From positions 1-12,326 of the forward strand of contig NZ_JYJG01000508.1 of assembly GCF_000955955.1 (NCBI RefSeq): a stretch of 12,326 bases of DNA, given 5' to 3'. The DNA comes from Lentzea aerocolonigenes (GTDB lineage Bacteria > Actinomycetota > Actinomycetes > Mycobacteriales > Pseudonocardiaceae). Shown one piece after another: positions 1 to 5,800 of this stretch. The notes below the pieces were generated by a model. It had not been told where the DNA came from and made no database searches. It saw nothing but the letters and a program-made list of their open reading frames with translations. Within the stretch, counting starts at the first letter, position 1; each line of letters begins with the position of its first letter. A program made the translations under genes and the position numbers.

Positions 1-1
1 G

Positions 2-145
2 GTGTGGGAGGGGCGGTGCTGCATCGACGCGGGCGCGCTCGGCGAGGCACGTGAGGTGCTGCAGTACGCGCTGACCGTGTTCGACTCGCTGGCGATGCCC
101 GACCGGTGCGCCGACGTGGAGAGCGAGCTCGCCCGAATTCCGTGA
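2..145 (+). CDS. C-terminal fragment of a TPR-like protein (5' end outside window)
   Basis: An open frame enters from the left edge and ends at TGA 143-145, giving 47 residues. The visible part contains DAGALGEAREVLQYALTVFD followed by a short helix ending in SELARIP. The alternating small and large residues (A-G-x-x-x-E-A-x-x-x-L-x-x-A-L) look like one tetratricopeptide helix pair plus a capping helix. Such tails occur on TPR adaptor proteins and on AfsR/SARP-type regulators in actinomycetes. The amino end is missing, so the actual protein cannot be named. The next gene lies about 110 bases downstream with no clear terminator between. TPR-like is moderately supported by the repeat pattern; any regulatory role is inference. 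Confidence 0.55.
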   Translation: MWEGRCCIDAGALGEAREVLQYALTVFDSLAMPDRCADVESELARIP

Positions 146-256
146 CCGCGCCGCCTGGTCGCTGACCGAGTGGGAAAGATCGGGCGATCGAACGGGCGCA
201 GCCCACCGCGGCCCGGCCGGTCGCGGCCCGTCGCGGTGTTCACTCGTGGGATGCGC

Positions 257-964
257 ATGCCGCAGTTCCCGCTGTCGACGTACGACTACGAGGTGCTGTG
301 GGCAGACGTCTGCCCCGGCCCGATGCCGTACCCCTTGATGGTGCCGAAGACCGGAGGGCGGTCCCAGTGCGGAGCCGTGCTGGTCGAAGAGGTCTACCGA
401 GAGCTCGTCAACCGGGGCATGGCCGAGCGCGGGCACCGCGCCGACGCCCGCCTGACCCGGATGCTGCACCTGCTCGGGAACTACCGCGAGGCGGTCGACC
501 TGGTCGCCTTCGTGGGATATCCGCTGCAGGCGCTCGCCGCCCGCGACGCGGACGACGCCGTGCTGGCCGTGCTCGCCGGTGGCGAACTGTGGCTCTCCTC
601 GATCAGGCCTGACGAACTGGCCGTGGCGATCACCGACCTGCTGTGGGAGGGGCGCTGGTCCCCGGCTCGGTCCGGCGGCGCGGACGGACCTCCCGCGACC
701 GGCAGGATCGGGTTCTCCGGCCGTGGCCGGCCCTCGGGCTTCCCCGCTCTCACCTGGTGCGGCACGGACGACGAGCACTACCTCGTGGCGGAGACCGGAT
801 CGAGCGCGGTCGAGCTGATGGTGCACGACCACGTCACGCGCAGGGTCGGCGAGCTGCTCGCGTCCTACGACGCCGACGACCCCGCCCCGGTGACGTCGCG
901 GGGTCTGCCCTCGCTGTCAGGGACTCGTGTGCTTTCGGGCAGCGTCATTCGACCGGACGAGTGA
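257..964 (+). CDS. espG: EspG-family ESX secretion-associated chaperone
   Basis: EspG proteins are cytosolic chaperones that bind the tip of PPE proteins and keep them soluble until the ESX machine takes them. The 235-residue product has the family layout. It starts MPQFPLSTYDYEVLWADV, then has P-x-P-L (23-27) followed by a charged helix (39-56), RADARLTRMLHLL (61-73), and an alternating beta/helix body, with LWLSSIRPDELAVAI near 111-125. The length is slightly short for the family (about 250-300 aa). I chose ATG 257 because GTGGG lies 6 bases upstream. ATG 251 is also in frame, and the frame is open back to GTG 170, which has no ribosome site. The last ~25 residues look disordered. It is separated from the esx operon by 448 bases, so it is probably a separate transcript. 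Family assignment rests on overall pattern and ESX context. The natural client in this window is the PPE-like protein at 2872-6294, which is an inference. Confidence 0.72.
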   Translation: MPQFPLSTYDYEVLWADVCPGPMPYPLMVPKTGGRSQCGAVLVEEVYRELVNRGMAERGHRADARLTRMLHLLGNYREAVDLVAFVGYPLQALAARDADDAVLAVLAGGELWLSSIRPDELAVAITDLLWEGRWSPARSGGADGPPATGRIGFSGRGRPSGFPALTWCGTDDEHYLVAETGSSAVELMVHDHVTRRVGELLASYDADDPAPVTSRGLPSLSGTRVLSGSVIRPDE

Positions 965-1045
965 TCGCCGATATCGTCTTGAGCGGCCCGGTGGTGCCCG
1001 GTTCGCCCATTCCTGGTGCGTTCGGTGAGCGGAGTGCCGGATTCG

Positions 1046-1071
1046 GCGCCCGTGGTCCGGGCGCGATCTTT
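1046..1071 (+). terminator. Candidate intrinsic terminator after espG
   Basis: A perfect 7-bp all-G/C stem is formed by GCGCCCG (1046-1052) and CGGGCGC (1058-1064) around the 5-base loop TGGTC. It is followed by GATCTTT and a T-rich run (TTTCGCTGTTCTCGTTGCTTTC). It lies 82 bases after the stop of the EspG-like gene, where a transcript end is expected. The T-tract starts a few bases late and is interrupted, so this is weaker than a classical E. coli terminator, but such forms are common in actinobacteria. Confidence 0.5.
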
Positions 1072-1153
1072 CGCTGTTCTCGTTGCTTTCGTCAAACGTC
1101 CATTTCGCATTGACGCTCGTCCAGCGAATGGTGGAGTTGACTCGTCGATGGGC

Positions 1154-1172
1154 TTTGCTGGTTGATCGCAAA
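1154..1172. promoter_or_regulatory. Interrupted palindrome, possible operator
   Basis: TTTGC (1154-1158) and GCAAA (1168-1172) form a perfect 5-bp inverted repeat around 9 bases. It lies in the A+T-richer part of the gap, just after the TTGACT box at 1137-1142. The layout would suit a dimeric regulator near a promoter. Five-base arms can occur by chance, so confidence is low. Confidence 0.25.
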
Positions 1173-1323
1173 CGGTTCTTGTCCGGATCGAGGCAAGTCC
1201 CTCACCTGCGGTTCGTCTTCCGCTTGACGCTTGCCGACTCCGGTTGAAAGGCGGGGGCGAACGCGCCGCCAAAGGTGTGTGGAAGGGAAAGAACTTCCGC
1301 GGAGTGCTGATCGGCTCGGCGGG

Positions 1324-1368
1324 GAAGAGCAAGCTCTTCTTCGGCGGGGCGCTGCTTGAGCAAGCTTC
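1324..1368. repeat. Two palindromic boxes sharing GAGCAAGCT, 31 bp apart
   Basis: Box 1 is GAAGAGC-AA-GCTCTTC (1324-1339), a perfect 7-2-7 palindrome. Box 2 is GCTTG-AG-CAAGC (1354-1365), followed by TTC. Both contain GAGCAAGCT as a direct repeat, at 1327-1335 and 1358-1366. The offset is 31 bp, close to three helical turns, so two bound proteins would sit on the same DNA face. The boxes end about 45 bases before the WXG100 start and are probably in its 5' leader or promoter. They could instead act in RNA as small hairpins, though 2-base loops would first have to open. Confidence 0.45.
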
Positions 1369-1412
1369 GTTTGTCAGCGACCACTAGCTCGTTCAGATAG
1401 GGAGACAGCCAA

Positions 1413-1733
1413 ATGGCCCCAGTGTCAACTACTACCCCGGGAATGCAGGCGGCGGCAGGCCACCTCGGCACCACGCAGAACGTGGCCAAGAACGGTGTCC
1501 AGACCGTCAGCGGCGCGCTCGACACCCTGAAGTCGACGTGGAGCGGTGACGCCTCCGCGGCCTTCGACACCTCGATGCGGGCCTGGATGGACGACTGCAC
1601 GTTCATCGTGAACAAGCTCGGCGAGATGATCGAGGTCATGAACGGCAACCGGCAGGTCATCACCGCCGGTGAGAGCTCCAACACCGAGACCGCGTCGAAC
1701 ATCCCCGTGGGTCCGGGCCTGGCCGGCCTCTGA
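1413..1733 (+). CDS. WXG100-family T7SS substrate (first of pair)
   Basis: This 106-residue protein is an EsxA/EsxB-like helical hairpin secreted by the ESX machine as a dimer. The W-S-G turn is at 43-45. Helix 1 spans about 9-40 and helix 2 about 46-84. The C-terminal tail (from about 85, ending PVGPGLAGL) is flexible and carries no YxxxD/E motif, so this is the signal-less partner. ATG 1413 is preceded by AGGGAG (1399-1404) at a spacing of 8, a good ribosome site. It is the first gene of the operon. The next WXG100 gene begins 45 bases after its stop, as is typical of esx pairs. It has one cysteine, C62. The family call is firm. Which mycobacterial Esx protein it matches most closely cannot be told from sequence alone. 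Confidence 0.93.
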   Translation: MAPVSTTTPGMQAAAGHLGTTQNVAKNGVQTVSGALDTLKSTWSGDASAAFDTSMRAWMDDCTFIVNKLGEMIEVMNGNRQVITAGESSNTETASNIPVGPGLAGL

Positions 1734-1765
1734 TCGCCGCCACACCCCACATCGCTCAGCCACCG

Positions 1766-1771
1766 AAAGGA
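1766..1771 (+). promoter_or_regulatory. Ribosome binding site deciding a TTG start
   Basis: AAAGGA lies 7 bases upstream of TTG 1779. The nearby GTG at 1774 is in another frame, and no ATG or GTG in the reading frame lies before the conserved region, so this site fixes the rare TTG start of the second WXG100 gene. Confidence 0.75.
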
Positions 1772-1778
1772 CAGTGCT

Positions 1779-2081
1779 TTGCCCACTTACACCTTTGACC
1801 GCGGCATGGCGGACTCGGTCCGCGACCAGATGGCCGCGGTCACCAAGCGCCTGCAGACCGAGCTGGAGAACATGCACCAGCAGATCCTCAAGAGCCTGGG
1901 GGACTGGCAGGACGGCGCCAAGGACCAGTACATGGTGGCGAAGTCCCAGTGGGACGCCGCCGCCGCGCGCATGCCCCACAGCCTCAACTCGGCCGAGATC
2001 GCCCTCAACAACATCACCGGCGGCTACCTCAAGATCGAGCACACCGGCATGAACGCCTGGGGCGGCTACAGCGTGAAGTAG
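1779..2081 (+). CDS. WXG100-family T7SS substrate (second of pair, carries YxxxE)
   Basis: This 100-residue protein has the size and helical hairpin of a WXG100 protein. The turn reads W43-Q-D-G46, so the usual W-x-G is replaced by W-x-D-G. Helix 2 runs from about 47 to 82. It is followed by G-G-Y83-L-K-I-E87, matching the general T7SS secretion signal YxxxD/E in its normal place just after helix 2. The tail ends MNAWGGYSVK. This makes it the CFP-10-like partner, whose tail would be read by EccC, with the preceding WXG100 protein as the other half of the dimer. The start is TTG, supported by AAAGGA 7 bases upstream. A strong hairpin follows 6 bases after the stop. The unusual start codon may tune its level relative to its partner (inference). 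Confidence 0.9.
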   Translation: MPTYTFDRGMADSVRDQMAAVTKRLQTELENMHQQILKSLGDWQDGAKDQYMVAKSQWDAAAARMPHSLNSAEIALNNITGGYLKIEHTGMNAWGGYSVK

Positions 2082-2087
2082 GTCCGC

Positions 2088-2118
2088 GGGGCGTCGCCGG
2101 GCGTCCCGGCGACGCCCC
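2088..2118 (+). terminator. Perfect 14-bp intercistronic hairpin (attenuator or mRNA stabiliser)
   Basis: GGGGCGTCGCCGGG (2088-2101) pairs with CCCGGCGACGCCCC (2105-2118) without a mismatch, leaving the 3-base loop CGT. It begins 6 bases after the stop of the second WXG100 gene and ends 40 bases before the next start. No T-tract follows. It may be a partial terminator, or a 3' stabiliser that keeps the esx pair more abundant than the downstream genes. The structure is certain; the function is inferred. Confidence 0.7.
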
Positions 2119-2158
2119 CGATCCGCTGTGACACCGGTCGAAGAGAAGGGACGTGAGC

Positions 2159-2782
2159 ATGCCAGGTAGTACGAAGCAGGAGCTGTACGACCACGAGAAG
2201 GAAGTGGTCAAGAAGAACATCGAGGAGAAGCATCCGGGCGAGGGCGACAAGAAGCAGTCGTACGAGGACGCCAAGAACAATCCCGAGGAGTACGACGCCA
2301 AGGGGCCCAGGGACGGTCTCGACGACTGGGGCGGTCCCGAGGGAGAGCACTTCACGCACAAGTACCCGCCGCCCAAGGTGCCGCGCAACCGCGACCACTC
2401 CGGCCGCGGCATCCGCGTCAGCACCGAGGCGCTGAAGACGTTCGCCACCAACGTCCGTTCGCTGATCCCCACGCTCAAGACCGCGCTGGAGCAGATCGAG
2501 AAGGTCAAGGTCGCACCGGGCATCTTCTACGACGCGCACCAGCTGCAGGTCAAGGTCGTCGGCGGAGGCACGGGCGGGGCGATCCAGCCGACGACCCGCG
2601 AGTTCCTCCGCAAGGCAATCGACGCGATCACCGCGGTCGCCGACGAGCTCGAGAAGCTCGCGCACGCCTACGACACCGCCGAGGAACTCAACCGCGCCAC
2701 CGGCAAGGACCTCAACGAGCACATCGCCGGTGCCAGGGCCGAGATCAGCAAGGCGATCACGGGACCCACCCCGGCCTCCTAG
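2159..2782 (+). CDS. Putative T7SS substrate with helical hairpin and YxxxE; otherwise unrecognised
   Basis: The product is 207 residues. Residues 1-85 are highly charged and look disordered (many K, E, D, P). From about 86 on there is a long helix (VSTEALKTFATNVRSLIPTL and onward), a loop with APGIFYDAHQL and a Gly cluster, a second helix (TREFLRKAIDAITAVADELE), then Y171-D-T-A-E175, matching YxxxD/E, and a last short helix. Helix-turn-helix followed by YxxxE is the pattern of WXG100, PE and EspC/EspA-like substrates, but no WXG turn is present. I prefer ATG 2159 because AGAAGGG lies 8 bases upstream. GTG 2153 is in frame but only 2 bases from that site. It sits between the WXG100 pair and the PPE-like gene. 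It could be the PE-like partner of the latter or an independent substrate. I do not recognise a named family. Confidence 0.72.
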   Translation: MPGSTKQELYDHEKEVVKKNIEEKHPGEGDKKQSYEDAKNNPEEYDAKGPRDGLDDWGGPEGEHFTHKYPPPKVPRNRDHSGRGIRVSTEALKTFATNVRSLIPTLKTALEQIEKVKVAPGIFYDAHQLQVKVVGGGTGGAIQPTTREFLRKAIDAITAVADELEKLAHAYDTAEELNRATGKDLNEHIAGARAEISKAITGPTPAS

Positions 2783-2830
2783 GGCGTCGTCCGAGCAACC
2801 CGTTCCCCGGCGTCGCGTTCACCCCTGTCG

Positions 2831-2846
2831 GCACTGCGGGCAGTGC
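2831..2846. repeat. Perfect 7-2-7 palindrome between genes
   Basis: GCACTGC (2831-2837) and GCAGTGC (2840-2846) flank GG. It lies in the 89-base gap between the 2159-2782 gene and the PPE-like gene, 25 bases before the ATG. Its geometry equals that of the 1324-1339 palindrome but its sequence differs. It could be an operator for an internal promoter or a weak RNA hairpin that affects translation. Confidence 0.4.
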
Positions 2847-2871
2847 ACCCGCGCAACACGAAGGCACCACC

Positions 2872-5800
2872 ATGGCTGAAGAACCGCCCAAGCCCGGCGG
2901 CAAGGAAGTCGAAGTCAAGGACAGCGGTGCCGTGGTGGCGACCGGTGATGGTTCGGGTTCGTCCAAAGCGGACTACGACTCGTGGGGCTGGAAAGAGATC
3001 ATGGCCCGCATCACCGGATCGGCCGCGATCGGTGCGGAGGAGCGCACGGAGCTGGGGACGAGCACGGCGTCCGATCCGCAGACCCTGTGGGACGCCGCGC
3101 TGAGCTTCCGCATGGTCAAGGAGATCCTCGCCTCCACGGGCAAGAGCATCGCCGACCAGACCAAGGCGCTGGCCGGGGAGGGCGGCCCGTGGCGTGGCGA
3201 GGCCGCCAAGGCCTTCAGGGGTCTGATGGACGAGTTCTCCAAGTCGTTCATCGCCCACGCCACGCAGATCGACGGCGGCCGGGCCCGGCTCTCCCCGGTG
3301 CCAGAACAGCTGTGGTCGGCCGGCAACTACCTCGCGTGGGCCATCCAGACGGTCCACGACATCGACCAGTTCTACGCCCGTGAAGCGCAGCGCATCGCCG
3401 CCATCAAGGGCGAGGACGTCATCATCGAGAGCGACAAGGGAAACCTCGTCCACATCAGCAAGTTCCCCGAGATCGTCAAGCTGCTCGACCGCGACATGCG
3501 GCAGGTGCTGAAGACCCTCGCGGCGGAGTACGAGAAGCAGGCCTACGACACTCAGCTCACCAGCATCCCGAAGCCGGACCCGCTGGGCGACGGGTCCGGT
3601 TCGAAGCCTCCGAAGATCGAGGTTCCGAAGCCTCCGAAGGTCGAGATTCCGCCACCGCCGAAGGTCGAGATTCCGCCACCGCCGAAGGTCGAGATTCCGC
3701 CACCGCCGAAGGTCGAGATTCCGCCACCGCCGAAGGTCGAGATTCCGCCACCTCCCAAGGTCAAGACGCCGGGCATCCCCGAAGTCAAGCCTCCGGACAT
3801 TCCCAAGGTGAACACGCCGGAGATCCCCAGCCCCAAGTCGGGCGGCCTCTCCGGTGGCCCCGGGGACTTCTCCTCCACGCCACCGCCCGGCAAGTTCGAC
3901 CCGAACGGCCTCGGCGGTCCCGGTTCGCCCGGCTCAGGGGGCTCAGGGGGCTTCGGCGGGAAGATCCCCGACCCCAACGAGTTCAAGCTGGGGGCGGGCC
4001 CCGGCCAAGGGGGCCTCCCCGGCGGTGGAGGCACACCTTCGCCGAACTCGTTCAAACCGGGTGATTTCAACGCTTCCCAACTCCCCGGTGGCAAGTCCTC
4101 CGGTGGGAACGTGCCGCCGCCCAACCTCAAACCGGGTGAGTTCAACCCCGGCAACGGTCCTGGCGGGGGTGGCCTGCCCGGCGGTCGGGGAGCGGTCCCG
4201 CCGCCTCCCGGCTCGTTCGTGAGCTCCAAGCCGCCCGCGTCCGGCCGCAACGGCGGGAACGTGCCCAAGCCCGGCGAGTTCAAGCCCGGCGAGTTCAAGC
4301 CGGGCGAGTTCCCGGGCGGCAAGACGCCGCCTGGCGGCAAGGTCGCGCCTCCTGGTGACTTCAAGCCCGGCGAGTTCAAGCCGGGTGAGTTCAAACCCGG
4401 CGATTTCAAGCCGAGCGAGTTTCCCGGTGCCAAGACGCCGCCCGCTGGACACGGCGCGCCTCCTGGCGACTTCAAGCCGGGTGAGTTCAAGCCTGGTGAC
4501 TTCAAGCCCGGTGAGCTCAAGCCGGGCGAGTTCAAGCCGGGCGAGGTGCCGAAGCCCCAGGACTGGACCGCGGGCAAGGGACCGGGCGCGGGCAACGACG
4601 ACCGCAACGGCCTCGGCGGCGGTGGCATGCCGATGATGCCGCCCGGCGCGCCCGGTGCGGGTACCGGCGGTGGCTCGGGCGGTGGGGAACGTCCGGACGC
4701 CTCCGGTCTGATCGGTGGTGAGGTCAAGCCGTGGGAGGGCTCGAAGGTTCCCGGCCTGGGCGATCCGCACGGCAACGTCCCCGAGCTGCCGTCGACTCCG
4801 GAGGAGTGGGCCTCGTCCCAGCGCAACAACTCCGGGATGCCCGGCGGCGGTATGCCGGGTGGCGGTATGCCGATGATGCCGCCGGGTGCGCCTGGCGCGG
4901 GTATCGGTGGTGGTTCGGGTGCTGCGGAGCGTCCGGACGCTGCGGGTCTGATCGGTGGTGAGGTCAAGCCGTGGGAGGGCGTCGAGCTGCCCGGCGTCGG
5001 TGAGCCGGACACGCCCGGCCAGGAGAAGAGCACGCCGGAGCAGTGGAGTGCGGCGCCGCCGAACGCTGCCCCGCCGACCGCTGCCCCGCCGATGCTGCCG
5101 CCCATGCCGATGGCGCCCGGACAGGGCGGAGCGGCGGGTGGTTCCGGCGCGGCCGAACGTTCCGACGCGTCCGGTCTCGTGGACGGTGAGACGGCTCCCT
5201 GGGAGTTCGCGTCCGCGGTGCCCACCGGTGATCCGGGTGGTGCGGAGACCCCGCGTGCGCGGCCCGAGCCGTGGACGCAGGACGGATCGGTGCCGCAGGT
5301 TCCGGTGTCCGAGGGCCTGGTGCCACAGGCTCCGGCGTTGGAGGTTCCCACGTCCCACGTTCCGGCGGCCGAAGGCCTGGTGCCACAGGCTCCGGCGCCG
5401 GAGGTCCCGGCGTCCCACGTTCCGGTGTCCGAGGGCCAGGTGCCACAGGCTCCGGCGCTGGAGGTTCCCACGTCCCACGTTCCGGTGTCCGAGAGCCTGG
5501 TGCCACAGGCTCCGGCGCCGGAGGTCCTGGCGTCCCACGTTCCGGTGTCTGAGGACCTGGCGCCACAGGCTCCGGCGCTGGAGGTTCCCACGTCCCACGC
5601 CCCGGCATTCCTGGCGCCGGTGCCCCAGACCCCGGTCTCCGAAAGCCCGGTGTCCCAGGCCCCCGTGCCCCAGGCCCCTGTGCCTCAGGTCTCGGTGCCC
5701 CAGGTCCCTCAGGGGCCGGTGCTGCCGGCCGCCCCGGCGGCCGCGGGTGGTGCGGGGGAGAGGCGGCGCGAAGAGGCTCTTGTCGGCGTGCCCGTGCTCG

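Larger units (their letters stand above)
965..1412 (+). other. Gene-poor regulatory stretch upstream of the esx operon
   Basis: This 448-base gap separates the EspG-like gene from the first WXG100 gene, and parts of it are visibly richer in A+T than the flanking genes (for example 1070-1180). It contains, in order, a terminator-like hairpin (1046-1071), an interrupted palindrome TTTGC-N9-GCAAA (1154-1172), and two palindromic boxes sharing GAGCAAGCT (1324-1368). TTGAC boxes resembling a -35 element occur at 1110, 1137 and 1224. None has a convincing -10 TAnnnT 16-18 bases downstream, so I cannot place a promoter. A promoter for the WXG100 genes is expected somewhere between about 1075 and 1390. 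No convincing protein gene is present, though a short open frame at 1277-1387 is discussed in the findings. Confidence 0.6.

Noticed and set aside
205..237. Inverted repeat ACCGCG / CGCGGT before the EspG-like gene
   Set aside because: Short arms in very GC-rich sequence with no T-tract; expected by chance.
948..977. TTCGAC and TATCGT as a promoter at the end of espG
   Set aside because: The -35 match is poor, and it would lie upstream of the terminator-like hairpin at 1046-1071.
1128..1247. 39-codon frame from ATG 1128 in the gap
   Set aside because: No ribosome site upstream and third bases not biased to G/C as in the real genes.
865..1332. Minus-strand frame of 155 codons covering the gap upstream of the esx genes
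   Set aside because: It overlaps the end of the EspG-like gene, crosses the terminator-like hairpin and palindromes, and shows no recognisable pattern or ribosome site.
3637..4548. Tandem repeats considered as a CRISPR array
   Set aside because: The units are contiguous or nearly so, in frame, encode simple peptides and have no unique spacers.
3552..5591. Minus-strand frame of 679 codons rich in Pro, Gly and Ser
   Set aside because: It mirrors the repeats of the PPE-like gene. The repeats have unit lengths divisible by three, so every frame stays open. There is no ribosome site or operon context.
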